NCBI RefSeq assembly: GCF_017873565.1
Contig: NZ_JAGGKH010000002.1
Span: 124,001-188,000, forward strand
DNA: 64,000 nucleotides
Source: Lederbergia galactosidilytica
GTDB taxonomy: Bacteria; Bacillota; Bacilli; Bacillales; Bacillaceae_C
Direction: 5' to 3'
In this document: one piece after another, positions 37,891 through 50,011 of the stretch
Layout: each line of letters starts with the position of its first letter
Position numbering within the stretch: the stretch's first letter is position 1
Notes under the pieces: generated by a model
What the model saw: the letters and a program-made list of their open reading frames with translations, nothing else
Told to the model about the DNA's origin: nothing
Databases searched by the model: none
Translations under genes and position numbers: made by a program

Positions 37891-37905
37891 TAAATGTCAT
37901 CCCCT

Positions 37906-38373
37906 TTAAAATTCTACAGCTAATCTAGCTTTTGATACTTTATTTAATGGCAGTTCAATCTTTTTCATTCGTGTTTTTTCTTTCACTTCAAGTGTGAGAA
38001 TTTGATTATCAAAGGCAGTGAGACGACCTTCAATGGACTTATCACCATCCATCGGTTCATAGAGATTAATGTGTACCATTTTGCCGATTGCCTTCATAAA
38101 ATCCTTCTCTTTTTTTAGTGGACGTTCTGCTCCGGGTGAAGATACTTCCAAAAAATAATTATGAGGAATTGGATCAATTTCATCTAGTTGTGCACTTAGT
38201 CGCTCACTAACAAGACCACATTCTTCAATATCAACGCCATTTTCCTTATCGATAAATAGGCGTAGAAACCAGTTTTTTCCTTCTTTTACATATTCAATAT
38301 CAACTAATTCTAGTTCCATATCATCAAGAATCGGCCTTGCGAGCTCTTCAACGAGGTCTGTTACTTTGCTCAT
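37906..38373 (-). CDS. rimP: ribosome maturation factor RimP
   Basis: A 155-residue RimP needed for 30S maturation. It begins [16 protein letters not shown]; the [25 protein letters not shown] and [17 protein letters not shown] segments are typical. It is the first gene of the nusA-infB operon. A palindromic element (38407-38772) lies directly upstream, so the operon promoter probably lies within or near it. Confidence 0.95.
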   Translation of the reverse strand: MSKVTDLVEELARPILDDMELELVDIEYVKEGKNWFLRLFIDKENGVDIEECGLVSERLSAQLDEIDPIPHNYFLEVSSPGAERPLKKEKDFMKAIGKMVHINLYEPMDGDKSIEGRLTAFDNQILTLEVKEKTRMKKIELPLNKVSKARLAVEF

Positions 38374-38406
38374 AATTACCTCCAGAATTTCAAAGTTATA
38401 AGTGGT

Positions 38407-38772
38407 TGTTCAAATAATCCGGTAAAAATGACAATGCGTAATGGGGATCTTTGAATAAAAGCCACATTAGTCTCAAACATCAAAGTCACTACAACACGCA
38501 TAAATTTAGTTACTTATTCCTCCATGCCGAAAAAAACATTTTTTCATGTGGTGCGGACCCGAGGTATCTTCCTTGTGATCCTGTAACAGGAATAGGGTTT
38601 CAATCAAAAGCACCCACGACAATCGCCAACACGGAAGTCAGTACTTCCTGTTCAAGCCCGCTATGCGAAACGGCACCGCCCCAAACTTTCGACGTACAAT
38701 ATGAACTAGTGTCGTTGTTTGCTTAGCGTCAGCCTTTAGCCGACCTGACTCTTTTTATCGGAGTTTTTGAAC
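38407..38772. repeat. TGTTCAAAAA-type palindromic intergenic element (copy B)
   Basis: The left end TGTTCAAATAATCCGGTAAA is inverted at the right end, whose complement reads GTTCAAAAACTCCGATAAAA. At 366 bases it is the longest copy and may be composite. The inner block at about 38630-38720 (AGTACTTCCTGT ... CGACGTACA) parallels the TACATCCTGTACA hairpin of copy A at 43493. Confidence 0.65.
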
Positions 38773-38803
38773 GCATACTATAATCAAATTTGTTGTGACA
38801 ATA

Positions 38804-38834
38804 CGAAAGAGTGGGGGGCGCCCACTCTTTTTAA
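38804..38834. terminator. G+C-rich hairpin downstream of polC
   Basis: AAAGAGTGGG and CCCACTCTTT (38806-38830) form a perfect 10-base stem with a five-base loop. The T run is on the plus-strand side, so its orientation as a polC terminator is imperfect. Between it and polC (38835-39023) I see nothing. Confidence 0.5.
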
Positions 38835-39023
38835 CAGAGAGTTATTCATAGTATATCCATAAAAAATATACCACAATCACTAAGTAGTTGCAAACACGAA
38901 GCTTGCCATTTCTGAATAGTGAGTAATGTTGATTAAAATGAAAATTCTTAATTACTCCTTGAAACATGAACTTTTTTCTATCTAGCTTTCAACAAGTTAT
39001 AGATCAGACTCCATTATGGACAA

Positions 39024-42000
39024 TTAAAATAACGATAATTGGTTTTGATCTGGGAGATCCTGCAAAATACCTTGTTGATCAAGATACTCGATAATTGTTT
39101 TAGATACTTTTCCGCGTTTTTGCAAATCTTCTTTAGAGAGAAATTCTCCTTCTTCTCGAGCTTTGACGATATTTAAAGCTGCATTCGTGCCGAGCCCTGG
39201 AATTGCATTAAAAGGAGGAATTAATGCATCCCCATCAATAATAAAGTCTGTTGCACTAGAACGGTAGAGATCAACTTGCTTAAATTTAAATCCTCTCTCA
39301 CACATCTCTAACGCAAGTTCCAGTACAGTTAAAACACTCTTTTCCTTTGGAGCTGCATCTAATCCTTTAGCATTAATTTCTTGAATTCGTGTACGAATGG
39401 CTTGTGAACCGCGATTCATTGCAATAAGGTCAAAGTCTTCTGCTCTGACAGTAAAATAAGCTGCATAATAATAAAGAGGATGATGAACTTTAAAATAAGC
39501 AATTCTTACAGCCATTAACACATACGCAGCTGCGTGAGCCTTTGGGAACATATATTTAATTTTTTTACAAGAATCTATATACCACTCAGGGACATTATTT
39601 TTTCTCATTTCTTCTTCCCATTCTGGAGGTAAACCTTTCCCCTTACGAACAGATTCCATAATTTTAAAGGCAAGTGAAGAATCTAACCCTTGGTAAATTA
39701 AATAAACCATGATATCATCCCGGCAGCCAATTACCTCTGACAGAGTACATGTTTTGTTATGGATTAATTCTTGGGCATTTCCTAGCCATACGTCGGTTCC
39801 GTGAGATAGGCCTGAGATTTGGACAAGTTCTGAAAAAGTGGTAGGTTTTGTGTCCTCTAACATTTGCCGAACAAAACGAGTCCCGAATTCTGGAATACCT
39901 AATGTCCCTGTCTTACACATGATCTGTTCTTCTGTCACACCGAGAGATTCCGTACCGGTAAATATTTTCATTACTTCTGCATCGTCCGTAGGTATTGTCT
40001 TAGGATCAATACCACTCAAATCTTGCAACATCCTGATAACAGTCGGATCATCGTGTCCAAGTATATCTAGTTTGAGCAGATTGCTGTCGATTGAATGGAA
40101 ATCATAATGAGTTGTCCTCCACTCTGAGCCTACATCGTCTGCCGGAAACTGAATGGGCGTAAAATCATAAATTTCCATATCGTCTGGGACAACGATGATA
40201 CCGCCGGGATGCTGTCCTGTCGTTCGTTTAACACCTGTACATCCTTGTACAAGTCGATCGACTTCTGCACCTCTCTGTTGAAGATTATGGTCTTGGGCAT
40301 AACCTTTCACATAACCATAAGCCGTTTTTTCAGCAACAGTACCAATTGTTCCAGCTCTATAGACATAATCTTCTCCAAACAGAACCTTCGTATAATTATG
40401 AGCCTGTGGCTGATATTCTCCAGAAAAGTTAAGATCGATATCAGGAACCTTATCCCCTTTAAATCCAAGGAATGTTTCAAATGGGATATCATGTCCATCT
40501 TTTTTATAGGGTGTCCCACAGTTTTCGCAATCTTTATCAGGTAAATCAAAACCAGATCCAACTGAGCCATCATCAAAAAAGATAGAATGCTTACATTCTG
40601 GACAGACATAGTGTGGAGGCAGTGGGTTAACCTCGGTAATTTCTGTCATCGTCGCTACTAAAGAGGAACCAACCGAACCCCTTGATCCAACTAGATATCC
40701 ATCATCCAAAGATTTTTTTACTAATTTATGTGAGATTAGATAGATAACAGCAAAACCGTGTCCAATTATACTTTTTAATTCTTTTTCAAGTCTCGCTTCG
40801 ATGATCTCTGGTAATGGATCTCCGTAGATGCTCTTCGCTCGACCATAACTCATGGAACGTATTTCCTCTTCGGCCCCTTCAATTTTCGGCGTATATAAGT
40901 CATCTTTAATTGGCTTAATCGACTCTAAGGAATCCGTAATTGCGTTAGAGTTCTCCACCACAATTTTACGGGCCTTGTCATCACCTAGAAAAGAAAATTC
41001 AGCTAACATTTCATCCGTTGTACGAAAATGAACAGACGGAAGTCGATGACGATTTAATGGATTGGCCCCACCTTGAGAATTGATTAATATTTGCCGATTA
41101 ATTTTATTTTCCTCATTTAAATAATGCACATTCCCCGTTGCTACAACAGGAATATCCATTTTTTCCCCCATATCAATAATGTTTGTAATGATATCTTCCA
41201 AGTCCTTTTGATCTCTGACAAGCTCCATTTCAATTAATGGGGCATACACAGGTTTAGGGTGGACTTCAAAATAATCGTAAAAACTTGCGACTTTTTCTGC
41301 CTCTTGGCGTCCTTTTTGCATCATCGCTTCAAAGACTTCGCCCTTGTCACATCCGGAACCAATTACCAAGCCTTCTCGATATTTTTCTAATACAGATCTT
41401 GGAATACGAGGTACTCGATAAAAGTAATGAAGATGAGAAATAGAAACTAATTTATATAAATTCTTTAAACCAATTTCATTTTTAGCTAAAATCGTACAAT
41501 GGTAAGGACGTGCCCGTTTATAGGCTTCTCCTTCTCCCATATAGTCATTAAATTGATCATGATATTCGATTCCTTTTTCAGATGCATCTTTCAACATTTT
41601 CAGAAACAAATAACCTGTTGCCTCTGCATCATATATAGCACGGTGATGCTGAGTAAGATCGATATCAAACTTTTTAGCCAAAGTATTTAATCGGTGATTT
41701 TTCAATTGTGGGTATAATAATCTTGCGAGCTCTAATGTATCAATGACTGGATTCGTTGATTTTCCAAGGTCATACCTTTGATAACCTGTATTTAAAAATC
41801 CCATGTCAAATGATGCATTATGAGCAACATAAATAGCATCTCCTGTCCATTCATGGAACCGATGTAAAACAGCATCGATGTCAGGAGCATTTTGGACCAT
41901 CTCATCAGTGATTCCTGTAAGATCAATCGTTGTATTGGAAAGTGGATGATGGGGGTTAGCAAAACTTTCGAAAGTATCAACAATCTCTCCACCACGAATC

Positions 42001-43343
42001 TTAACTGCTGCTAATTCAATAATCGTGTCATATATCGCAGAGAGACCTGTCGTTTCCACGTCAAACACTACAAACTCTGAATCTTCTAATTTAAGATGTA
42101 TACTATTATAGGCAATCGGTACACCATCATCGACAAGATTGGCTTCCAATCCATAAATGATTTTTATATCATGTTTTTTCCCTGCACTATATGCCTCTGG
42201 AAAAGACTGAACAACAGCATGATCCGTTACAGCAATTGCTTTATGTCCCCATTTTTTAGCTTGAGCTACATAATTAGACATCGATGTTAGACCATCCATT
42301 TGACTCATGGTTGTGTGTAGATGAAGTTCAACTCTTTTTTCTTCTACCTTGTCAATCCGCTCTTTTGGCTTAACTTCATTTATATCATTCGCAATCATTA
42401 CTAGATCGCGGACAAAAGTATCGTTCTGAATACTCCCTCGCGCTCTAACCCACATACCCTTTGATACTTGTTTGAGAATTTCCGCATCTTCTTTATCTCT
42501 AGAAAACATTTTAACAAGTATCGAATCCGTATAGTCTGTTATTTTAAATGTTAAAAGTGTACGCCCACTCCGAAGTTCTCTTGTTTCTGCATCAAAAATA
42601 TAGCCCTCCACAGTGATTCTTCTTTCTTCATCAACTATATTTTTTAGACTTATGATTTCTTCTGTCGGATTGATTGTTATTCCAATAGTTAGGGGGCCAC
42701 TAGGGATTCCTTTTCTACTTTCTTTTTCAGTTTCCTGTTTCTGCATCTCGATTACAGCTTGCTTAGCCCTTTCTTCATCCTCTTTTTGCTTTGCTTCAAG
42801 GAATTTCTGATAATCATCATTTGTTTCATCTTGATTCATTATCTGACCATCCAATTGCAAAGCAGGAAAGCCGAATTTCCTAAAAATGTCTTGAATGATT
42901 TGGCTGTATTTACGTTTTAAAGTTTGCAATTCCGTATCATTTCTAGCATTGATTAAGATGATATTCCCATTTACTTGTGGTACCTGATTATTTAATAAGG
43001 ATAATAATACTGGGGATATACCATCTAGTTCTTTAAGGCAATGAGTCCAATAGGCCTGTACCGTTTCTTCCGTAACGGTGGATTCTTCTGTTGAAATTTC
43101 AAAACTAATAGATGCAATATGTTGAAAAGACTGTTGCAGTCTTTGAGCAAATTGAATAAATAATTCATATGGAAGTACTTTTTTAAATTGAAAAGAAAAA
43201 TGCCATTTTTTTTGTGTTCGATCTACAACTAATTTCGTAATTTCGGCATGCTGAAAATAAGGAACATTTACATCAGCAGTCAGTTCTAATTGTTGTAATA
43301 GTACTTGAAATCTCTCTCTTCTAGAGGCGGGATCATTAGCCAT
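39024..43343 (-). CDS. polC: DNA polymerase III alpha subunit, PolC type
   Basis: PolC, 1439 residues, the main replicative polymerase of Firmicutes with built-in proofreading. Order: N-terminal domains, OB fold (about 235-325), PHP start HLHTT (341), inserted DnaQ-like exonuclease (about 425-590, with DVETTG), PHP remainder, then the polymerase core including a Cys zinc site (CPEC ... CENC) and the catalytic PDIDLNF. The ATG at 43343 is eight bases after GGGAG; the ATG at 43358 has poor spacing. It is separated from proS by element A. Confidence 0.97.
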   Translation of the reverse strand: MANDPASRRERFQVLLQQLELTADVNVPYFQHAEITKLVVDRTQKKWHFSFQFKKVLPYELFIQFAQRLQQSFQHIASISFEISTEESTVTEETVQAYWTHCLKELDGISPVLLSLLNNQVPQVNGNIILINARNDTELQTLKRKYSQIIQDIFRKFGFPALQLDGQIMNQDETNDDYQKFLEAKQKEDEERAKQAVIEMQKQETEKESRKGIPSGPLTIGITINPTEEIISLKNIVDEERRITVEGYIFDAETRELRSGRTLLTFKITDYTDSILVKMFSRDKEDAEILKQVSKGMWVRARGSIQNDTFVRDLVMIANDINEVKPKERIDKVEEKRVELHLHTTMSQMDGLTSMSNYVAQAKKWGHKAIAVTDHAVVQSFPEAYSAGKKHDIKIIYGLEANLVDDGVPIAYNSIHLKLEDSEFVVFDVETTGLSAIYDTIIELAAVKIRGGEIVDTFESFANPHHPLSNTTIDLTGITDEMVQNAPDIDAVLHRFHEWTGDAIYVAHNASFDMGFLNTGYQRYDLGKSTNPVIDTLELARLLYPQLKNHRLNTLAKKFDIDLTQHHRAIYDAEATGYLFLKMLKDASEKGIEYHDQFNDYMGEGEAYKRARPYHCTILAKNEIGLKNLYKLVSISHLHYFYRVPRIPRSVLEKYREGLVIGSGCDKGEVFEAMMQKGRQEAEKVASFYDYFEVHPKPVYAPLIEMELVRDQKDLEDIITNIIDMGEKMDIPVVATGNVHYLNEENKINRQILINSQGGANPLNRHRLPSVHFRTTDEMLAEFSFLGDDKARKIVVENSNAITDSLESIKPIKDDLYTPKIEGAEEEIRSMSYGRAKSIYGDPLPEIIEARLEKELKSIIGHGFAVIYLISHKLVKKSLDDGYLVGSRGSVGSSLVATMTEITEVNPLPPHYVCPECKHSIFFDDGSVGSGFDLPDKDCENCGTPYKKDGHDIPFETFLGFKGDKVPDIDLNFSGEYQPQAHNYTKVLFGEDYVYRAGTIGTVAEKTAYGYVKGYAQDHNLQQRGAEVDRLVQGCTGVKRTTGQHPGGIIVVPDDMEIYDFTPIQFPADDVGSEWRTTHYDFHSIDSNLLKLDILGHDDPTVIRMLQDLSGIDPKTIPTDDAEVMKIFTGTESLGVTEEQIMCKTGTLGIPEFGTRFVRQMLEDTKPTTFSELVQISGLSHGTDVWLGNAQELIHNKTCTLSEVIGCRDDIMVYLIYQGLDSSLAFKIMESVRKGKGLPPEWEEEMRKNNVPEWYIDSCKKIKYMFPKAHAAAYVLMAVRIAYFKVHHPLYYYAAYFTVRAEDFDLIAMNRGSQAIRTRIQEINAKGLDAAPKEKSVLTVLELALEMCERGFKFKQVDLYRSSATDFIIDGDALIPPFNAIPGLGTNAALNIVKAREEGEFLSKEDLQKRGKVSKTIIEYLDQQGILQDLPDQNQLSLF

Positions 43344-43403
43344 TTTTCTCTCTCCCATCCTTTATAATGATTTTCTAACGGAATATGGTACCCTTTTAGA
43401 AGC

Positions 43404-43618
43404 TGTTCAAAAAACTGGTAAAAATGCCGCTTTGAATAATAAAGTCATTTCTACTAAGGAACGCCAACGTCCCAGGACAACGCAGAAGTGAATACATCCT
43501 GTACAAGTCTGCTGATCGAAGTCTTGCCACTTCGAACTTTCGATGTACAGGATGTACTACTATCATGATGTTGCTATTGACGTCAGCACCTTTAGCCAAA
43601 CTCATTTTGAGCATGAAC
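43404..43618. repeat. TGTTCAAAAA-type palindromic intergenic element (copy A)
   Basis: The left end reads TGTTCAAAAAACTGGTAAAA. A perfect 13-base inverted repeat, TACATCCTGTACA (43493-43505) and TGTACAGGATGTA (43544-43556), encloses a CGAAGT/ACTTCG hairpin. The right end is diverged. It occupies nearly all of the proS-polC gap. Confidence 0.65.
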
Positions 43619-43634
43619 CTAAAGGTATCTTGAA

Positions 43635-45344
43635 TTACTCACCACTTTTTAATAATTGGGCAATTGTCGCTTGTAGATCGGATTTTTCAATCTCCAATAC
43701 TTCATTTGAATTTCTTATTTTAACTTCAAGGATGCCGTCTGTAGCTTTTTTACCAACTGTGACTCTTATCGGCAAACCAATTAAATCAGCATCTTTAAAT
43801 TTAACACCTGGACGTTCTAAACGATCATCCATTAATACCTCAAAGCCTTGCGACTGCAATTCTTGATATAAACTTTCAGTTAGGTCTTTTTGTTGTTCAT
43901 TCTTCATATTGATCGGAATCAAATGAACTTGATATGGAGCAATATTTTTTGGCCATTTCAGTCCATTTTCATCGTTGTATTGTTCAGCAATAGCAGAAAG
44001 GGTACGCGAAACTCCAATTCCATAGCACCCCATTATAATGCTTTGTGCTTTTCCATTTTCATCTAAATATTTAGCTTCTAATGCGTCACTATATTTTGTT
44101 CCTAATTTAAAAATATGCCCTACCTCAATTCCACGAGCAAAACGAATCGTGCCATTCCCATCTGGTGAAGGGTCTCCCTCTTGTATAAAGCGTAGATCTG
44201 CATATTCATCTACTTTAAAATCTCTTTCAGGTATAACACCAGTAAAATGGTACCCCTCTTCATTTGCACCACATACAGCATTTATCATCGACTGTATGGC
44301 AAGATCAGCATAGATTTTAACTTCTTTTGGCAATTGAACAGGTCCAATTGAACCTACTGAACATCCTAGTAGTTTTTCAACACTGGCATGCTCTGCTAGC
44401 TCAACGGAATCAGCCTGTAATAAATTTTTCACTTTTATATCATTAATTTCATGATCCCCACGGACAAGGATCAATACAAATTCTCCATCAACATTAAAAA
44501 CAAGCGATTTTATACACTGCTCTGCTGCAACTTTTAAAAAGGAAGATACCTCTTCAATCGTTTTTTGATTTGGCGTTTCTACCTTTGTTAATATTTGTTC
44601 AGCTTCAGTTGGTCGCTCATATGTACGTTTTACGTCAGCCATTTCAATATTTGCGGCATATGAGGAGGAGTCAGAATAAGCAATCGTATCTTCACCGATC
44701 TCTGATAAGACCATAAATTCTTGTGTATCTTTTCCGCCGATTGCTCCTGAATCAGCTAGAACAGCACGAAAATCTAAACCACATCTTGAGAAGATATTAT
44801 TATAAGCTTCGTAGATTTTATCATAAACTTTATCAAGGCTTTCTTGACTAGCGTGGAAGGAATAGGCATCCTTCATAATAAACTCACGTCCACGTAACAG
44901 ACCAAATCTTGGGCGTTTTTCATCACGGAATTTCGTTTGGATTTGGTATAAAGTTAGTGGAAGGCGTTTATATGATTTCAGTTCATCTTTCACAATCGAA
45001 GTAATTACTTCTTCATGAGTAGGTCCCAGCGCGAACTCACGTCCATGCCTATCTTCCATGCGCATTAACTCTGCCCCATAGCTATCCCAACGGCCTGATT
45101 CCTGCCATAGCTCAGCTGGTTGCAATGTAGGCATTAAAATTTCCGCCGCCCCAGCGTTTTCCATTTCTTCCCTAATAATCTTTTCTATTTTATCTAACGT
45201 TCGTTTGGCTAGTGGCATATAAGTATACACACCACTAGCCGTTTGTTTAATAAACCCTGCGCGAAGAAGGAGCTGATGGCTTTTTACTTCTGCATCAGCA
45301 GGAACTTCACGAAGTGTAGGAATTAACGTCATACTTTGTCTCAT
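43635..45344 (-). CDS. proS: prolyl-tRNA synthetase
   Basis: ProS, 569 residues, bacterial type with an editing insertion. It begins [15 protein letters not shown]. Class II motif 2 is in the [18 protein letters not shown] segment, [10 protein letters not shown] is before it, and [11 protein letters not shown] and GCYGIGVSR follow. The YbaK-like editing domain spans about 230-395. It lies 24 bases after rseP. No T-box leader is visible. Confidence 0.97.
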   Translation of the reverse strand: MRQSMTLIPTLREVPADAEVKSHQLLLRAGFIKQTASGVYTYMPLAKRTLDKIEKIIREEMENAGAAEILMPTLQPAELWQESGRWDSYGAELMRMEDRHGREFALGPTHEEVITSIVKDELKSYKRLPLTLYQIQTKFRDEKRPRFGLLRGREFIMKDAYSFHASQESLDKVYDKIYEAYNNIFSRCGLDFRAVLADSGAIGGKDTQEFMVLSEIGEDTIAYSDSSSYAANIEMADVKRTYERPTEAEQILTKVETPNQKTIEEVSSFLKVAAEQCIKSLVFNVDGEFVLILVRGDHEINDIKVKNLLQADSVELAEHASVEKLLGCSVGSIGPVQLPKEVKIYADLAIQSMINAVCGANEEGYHFTGVIPERDFKVDEYADLRFIQEGDPSPDGNGTIRFARGIEVGHIFKLGTKYSDALEAKYLDENGKAQSIIMGCYGIGVSRTLSAIAEQYNDENGLKWPKNIAPYQVHLIPINMKNEQQKDLTESLYQELQSQGFEVLMDDRLERPGVKFKDADLIGLPIRVTVGKKATDGILEVKIRNSNEVLEIEKSDLQATIAQLLKSGE

Positions 45345-45368
45345 CTTGGCACCTCGACTTTTACAATA

Positions 45369-46634
45369 TTAATGTATAAAAAATCTCTGAATATCATTCC
45401 AGGTAACAACAATCATTAGTAGCATAAGCAACGCAAAGCCGATAAAATGAACAACACCCTCCATTTGCCGATCGACAGGTTTTCCTCTCAAAGCTTCCAC
45501 TCCAAAAAATAAGAGCCGTCCACCATCAAGAGCAGGAATAGGTAAAAGATTCATAATACCTAGGTTAATGCTGAGTAAACCAGTCCAGCGAAGAAGGTTT
45601 AACAGCCCTGTTTTCGCAACTGTTTCAGTTGTTTTATAAATTCCAACTGGGCCAGAGAGCATATCTATAGAGAAATTCCCTGTTACAAGTTGTCCGAGTA
45701 ACTTAAAAATTTCAATTGTCATTAAATACGTTTCTTGAAAACCACTTAATGCAATCTTACTAAAGGATTTATCTAATTCTGCCTGAACCCCAATTAAACC
45801 AATCGGCTCACTTTCTTCCACCTCTTGTTTTTCTGGAACAACAGGAATTTCTAATGTTTGTTGGTCTCTTTCAATCGTGAATAATAATTCTTCATTTGGA
45901 TGTGCTCTCACAATGGTTGTCATGTCGGTAAATGACTTTACTTCAGAGCCATCGATACTTAAGACGATATCACCTTCTTGAAATCCAGCTTCTTTTGCTG
46001 GACTATCTGGCAATATATTTCCAAAAACAGCTTCTTTCACAGGCACCCCTTGGATCATAGAGATAACTGTGAAAACAACTACAGCTAAAATAAAATTAAA
46101 CAATGGGCCAGCGAAAATTGTCATCGCTCTGCTACTAAGCTTTTTCGAAGCAAATTGGCGATCCCATGGCGCGATTTGAGTTTCAGTTTGATTCTCTACA
46201 ATGACGGCTTCACGAGAAAGTTGGAAAGTTTGTAGCAAATCATCTTCAACATCCTCATATCCACTAATAAATAATTGATGTTCTAAGTCAGCTTTTTCCA
46301 CTTCAATGGTTCGGGCATTTGGAAAGCGATCACGGCCATTCAGAATTATTTTCGTGACAATCTCATTATCATCAAGGAGGAGACCAATTCTATGACCTGG
46401 TTTAATTTCTGCCATTTCTGGATCCTCGCCAGCCATTCTGACATATCCGCCAATAGGAAGTAATCGAATTGTATATATTGTCTCGTTCTTTTTATAAGAA
46501 AAAACCTTTGGACCAAAACCGATAGCAAATTCTCTTACTAAAATTCCCGCTCTTTTTGCAAAAATAAAGTGTCCAAATTCATGGAAAAATACTAGAGCCC
46601 CGAAAATGATAATAAACGATATAATTGTATTCAA
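45369..46634 (-). CDS. rseP: site-2 intramembrane protease RseP/RasP
   Basis: RasP, a 421-residue membrane zinc protease that cleaves anti-sigma factor RsiW and signal peptide remnants. The HEFGH motif (18-22) in the first transmembrane helix and PALDGGR in the third are the metal ligands. A PDZ domain (about 205-280) contains PAKEAGFQEGDIVLSIDG. About four transmembrane helices are seen. It lies between dxr and proS as in B. subtilis. Confidence 0.95.
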   Translation of the reverse strand: MNTIISFIIIFGALVFFHEFGHFIFAKRAGILVREFAIGFGPKVFSYKKNETIYTIRLLPIGGYVRMAGEDPEMAEIKPGHRIGLLLDDNEIVTKIILNGRDRFPNARTIEVEKADLEHQLFISGYEDVEDDLLQTFQLSREAVIVENQTETQIAPWDRQFASKKLSSRAMTIFAGPLFNFILAVVVFTVISMIQGVPVKEAVFGNILPDSPAKEAGFQEGDIVLSIDGSEVKSFTDMTTIVRAHPNEELLFTIERDQQTLEIPVVPEKQEVEESEPIGLIGVQAELDKSFSKIALSGFQETYLMTIEIFKLLGQLVTGNFSIDMLSGPVGIYKTTETVAKTGLLNLLRWTGLLSINLGIMNLLPIPALDGGRLLFFGVEALRGKPVDRQMEGVVHFIGFALLMLLMIVVTWNDIQRFFIH

Positions 46635-46649
46635 CCGGCATAACCACCT

Positions 46650-47795
46650 TTATAAAGAGAGTGAATGAACATAATTTCTAGTTTCGGTATCAACTTCCCG
46701 AATAGTTAATAAATCAGGATTTTTAATATGTTGATGATGTGTGAGGGCTTTTTCTATTAAAGTTTCAATCATTAAAAAGGAAATTTTACCATTTAGAAAC
46801 TGGTTCACTGCCACTTCATTTGCTGCATTTAATACGGTTGGCATAGAGCCTCCTATCTTACCCGCCTCATAGGCAAATCGCAAACATGGAAAACGTTCTG
46901 TATCCATTTCTTCAAAATGAAGTTTCCCGATTTTTACAAGATCAAGTGACTCCCCATTCTGGAGAGGTAATCGTTCCGGATAACTAAGTGCATATTGAAT
47001 CGGAACTTTCATATCCGGACTCCCTAATTGAGCTATAACACTACTATCATGATACTCAACCATTGAGTGAATAATACTTTCTCTATGCTGGATGACGTCA
47101 ATTTGATCATAAGCAATTCCGAACAACCAATAAGCTTCAATTACCTCTAATCCTTTATTCATCATTGTAGCAGAATCAATCGTTATTTTGGACCCCATTG
47201 ACCAATTTGGGTGGGCTAAGGCTTGCTCGACTGTCACTTCTCTAAGCTCTTCCCTTGTAAGATCTCTGAAGCTTCCACCTGAAGCAGTAAGAATTAATCG
47301 TGATACATTTCCCTTACTTTCCCCATTCAGGCATTGAAAAATAGCCGAGTGCTCACTGTCAACCGGAATGATCGGTACTTGCTTTTGCTTTGCCACGTCC
47401 ATAACAATATGACCAGCCGTCACGAGTGTTTCTTTGTTGGCTAGTCCAATCGTTTTCCCCGCTTCAATCGCCATTAAGGTTGGCTCTAAACCAACACTTC
47501 CCATTACAGCATTTATTACAATATCCACCTTACTATGAACAGCCGCATCGATTAGTCCATCGTTCCCATATGAAATTGTAATGTGGGGAAATTCACTTTT
47601 CAATTGTTCACAATGTGCTTTTTCCTGTACGGAGACAAATTGAGGTTTGAATTCTGTAATAATTTTTCTTGTTAAATCTATATTTCTTCCTGACGACATT
47701 GACACTAATTTATAATACTCAGGATTATTTCTAATAATATCAAGGGTTTGCGTCCCAATTGAACCGGTCGCACCTAATAAACCTATTAACTTCAT
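46650..47795 (-). CDS. dxr: 1-deoxy-D-xylulose-5-phosphate reductoisomerase
   Basis: Dxr, 381 residues, the second step of the MEP isoprenoid pathway. The NADPH motif GATGSIG is at 8-14. The metal/substrate segment [11 protein letters not shown] and the flexible loop region near HPNWSMG are present. Isoprenoid precursors made here feed UppS, encoded two genes upstream. Confidence 0.97.
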   Translation of the reverse strand: MKLIGLLGATGSIGTQTLDIIRNNPEYYKLVSMSSGRNIDLTRKIITEFKPQFVSVQEKAHCEQLKSEFPHITISYGNDGLIDAAVHSKVDIVINAVMGSVGLEPTLMAIEAGKTIGLANKETLVTAGHIVMDVAKQKQVPIIPVDSEHSAIFQCLNGESKGNVSRLILTASGGSFRDLTREELREVTVEQALAHPNWSMGSKITIDSATMMNKGLEVIEAYWLFGIAYDQIDVIQHRESIIHSMVEYHDSSVIAQLGSPDMKVPIQYALSYPERLPLQNGESLDLVKIGKLHFEEMDTERFPCLRFAYEAGKIGGSMPTVLNAANEVAVNQFLNGKISFLMIETLIEKALTHHQHIKNPDLLTIREVDTETRNYVHSLSL

Positions 47796-47857
47796 TATGT
47801 TCTCTCCTTATAGCTAAAAGCACATCTGGATAATTTTTATTGGTCTCAGTTCCCCTA

Positions 47858-48652
47858 TTAAGGGAGCTTGGTTAATAAAAAGTACAATAGTGGTAATACA
47901 AATAGCCAACTGTCACATCGATCTAACATCCCACCATGTCCTGGAAAAATCCGCCCTGAATCTTTGACAGCAAAATGGCGTTTCAAAGCAGATTCAGCCA
48001 AGTCACCTAGTTGTCCAAATATTGACAGGATTACTGTGATAATTAACAATTTAACAGTAGTTACTGGAATATTAGTGAAAATGGCAAAAACAATCGCAAC
48101 TAAAATAGCTGATAGAATTCCGCCAATAAAACCACCAATTGTTTTATTAGGACTAATTTCTGGCCAAAGTTTACGTTTCCCCAAATATTTACCAACAAAA
48201 TAAGCCCCTGAATCTGTCATCCATACAACGAGTAAGGCAAAAAATAATAATACAAGTCCTTGTTCTCTAATTTGGACCATGTAGTAAAAACCTATTCCAA
48301 TGTAAAATATCGAAAAAAAGGAAAAACCGGCTTGATCAAAATTAAAGTTATTTTTTACGATGACCGTATAAGAGAGTAAAATTAACACTATAACAAAGGA
48401 TATCTCCATTTTCGACAAACTAAAAAGATAGAGTTTATCATATAAATGAGGAGGCAACAGAAATATCCAGAGGAACAACGTTGCTAATGCTCCATGAAAA
48501 GAAAAAATAGATAATTTCCTCATTTGTAATAGTTCATAGAGAGCAATAGTTGCCATCACATAAGTCAATAATAAAAATGGTATGCCTCCAATAATGACCA
48601 TTGGTATAAAAATAGCTATTAGTATAGCTGCAGTAATGATTCTTTCCTTCAT
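47858..48652 (-). CDS. cdsA: phosphatidate cytidylyltransferase
   Basis: CdsA, 264 residues, makes CDP-diacylglycerol for all phospholipids, including the PgsA step. About seven or eight transmembrane helices are seen. The C-terminal signature GRIFPGHGGMLDRCDS is intact. Its ATG overlaps the uppS stop (ATGA), so translation is coupled. Confidence 0.96.
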   Translation of the reverse strand: MKERIITAAILIAIFIPMVIIGGIPFLLLTYVMATIALYELLQMRKLSIFSFHGALATLFLWIFLLPPHLYDKLYLFSLSKMEISFVIVLILLSYTVIVKNNFNFDQAGFSFFSIFYIGIGFYYMVQIREQGLVLLFFALLVVWMTDSGAYFVGKYLGKRKLWPEISPNKTIGGFIGGILSAILVAIVFAIFTNIPVTTVKLLIITVILSIFGQLGDLAESALKRHFAVKDSGRIFPGHGGMLDRCDSWLFVLPLLYFLLTKLP

Positions 48653-49446
48653 CTTTTGGACTCCTCTTCATTTAATCCACCATATCGTCTTGTTCGCTGT
48701 TGAAAGGCTTCGACAGCTTCGATAAGTTGTGTTTCAGAAAAATCCGGCCATAATACATCGGTAAACCATAATTCGGTATAGGCGATTTGCCAAAGCATAA
48801 AATTACTTAATCGCAGTTCTCCACTAGTTCGTATTAGTAAATCCGGATCAGTTAGAGATTGAGTCATTAAATAGCGTGAAAAACACGAGTCAGTAATTTC
48901 ATCAGGCGTTAATTTATTATTTTTAACATCATCAGCTAAATTTTTGACTGCATCAATGATCTCAGCTCTTCCACCATAATTTAATGCAAAATTCAAATTT
49001 AAACCCGTATTTCCTTTTGTTTTCTCTATTGCATCATCCACCACTCTCTTTGTCTTTGCAGGAAGCCGACTTCTATCTCCAATCATCGTAACTCGCACAT
49101 TTTCTTCGATTAATTCCGGTAAAAAACTGCCTAAAAATTCCTCTGGCAGTCCCATTAAATAATCGACCTCGAATTTTGGTCGTTTCCAATTTTCGGTTGA
49201 AAATGCATATAAGGTTAATGTTTTGATATTTAGTTGATTAGCCAGCATCGTAATCTTTCTAACAGTCCTCATTCCCTCGTGATGACCAGCAACACGAGGT
49301 AAAGCTCGTTTTTTCGCCCATCTTCCATTACCGTCCATAATTATCGCCACATGTTCTGGAATGGGGTGTGCTAATATTTTTGTTACCCTCTCGTTAATCG
49401 TGGTTTGTTTTTCGGGGGTATTCCATAATTTTATTTTTTTAAACAT
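48649..49446 (-). CDS. uppS: undecaprenyl diphosphate synthase
   Basis: UppS, 265 residues, extends farnesyl-PP to the C55 carrier lipid used in wall synthesis. The catalytic D38 lies in IIMDGNGRWA, and the late RTSGELRLSNF segment binds isopentenyl-PP. The start at 49446 has GGAGGACCC upstream; an extension to 49461 overlaps it. It leads the uppS-cdsA-dxr-rseP-proS group. Confidence 0.96.
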   Translation of the reverse strand: MFKKIKLWNTPEKQTTINERVTKILAHPIPEHVAIIMDGNGRWAKKRALPRVAGHHEGMRTVRKITMLANQLNIKTLTLYAFSTENWKRPKFEVDYLMGLPEEFLGSFLPELIEENVRVTMIGDRSRLPAKTKRVVDDAIEKTKGNTGLNLNFALNYGGRAEIIDAVKNLADDVKNNKLTPDEITDSCFSRYLMTQSLTDPDLLIRTSGELRLSNFMLWQIAYTELWFTDVLWPDFSETQLIEAVEAFQQRTRRYGGLNEEESKR

Positions 49447-49963
49447 GAAAGGGTCCTCCATCAGCGCTTCATCCTATTTGGCCTTAATCCATATCTTACC
49501 ATAGGATGGAAGGCGTATCATACACTTTCTATTATTTATGCAATAACCATGGATACTATTATAAAGAAAAAATTACTTTTTGGATAGTAACTCATCCAAG
49601 AAGTATAAAAGCTCAAGAAATTGTTTAACAACGTACACAATTTTAGCACTGACAAAACCGATTAAAGGTAGCAGATATTCTAGAAGCAGAAGATCCTTCA
49701 AAAATCAATTTATTATGTATCGGTGCTGCAATACCGATGGAATTACCGCTTGAAAGCCACTTGTTTTGAACACCAAAAGCTGGTTAAACAAAAAGAGAAT
49801 GAATCGGTAGGAAACGAAAACTTGCTAATTGCCAGATACTAGTGTTAAAGCATTCCTTTTCACTTAGGTACCAAACCTATGATTTCTATCCAGTTTCGGT
49901 CATCAAGTTACTTGAATCCGAAAGCTGAAATATAAAACTTTGGTCAGAAAATGGGATTAAAGA
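49447..49963. other. frr-uppS intergenic region
   Basis: No intact gene. On the plus strand 49642-49768 or so reads as about 40 open codons with a protein-like composition, ending in a stop, without a start or ribosome-binding site. Another open stretch follows in the same frame. This may be a decayed gene fragment or chance. An uppS promoter is expected near 49500-49560 but not clearly defined. Confidence 0.4.
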
Positions 49964-49999
49964 ATAAAAAGCTCCCAATATATATAAATTGGGAGCTGG
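49964..49999 (-). terminator. intrinsic terminator after frr
   Basis: A perfect 10-base stem, AGCTCCCAAT/ATTGGGAGCT (49970-49997), with an A+T loop is followed by TTTTATT on the minus strand. Confidence 0.88.
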
Positions 50000-50011
50000 T
50001 TATTTAAGGGA

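Noticed and set aside
38451-38726. Plus-strand 91-codon open frame upstream of rimP
   Set aside because: It lies wholly inside palindromic element B; its composition is not protein-like.
43396-43614. Minus-strand 72-codon open frame between proS and polC
   Set aside because: It coincides with element A and its hairpins; no ribosome-binding site.
45345-45368. T-box upstream of proS, or lysine riboswitch upstream of dapG/asd
   Set aside because: The proS gap is only 24 bases. No T-box core or lysine-riboswitch-like arrangement was recognised in the asd or dapG upstream regions.
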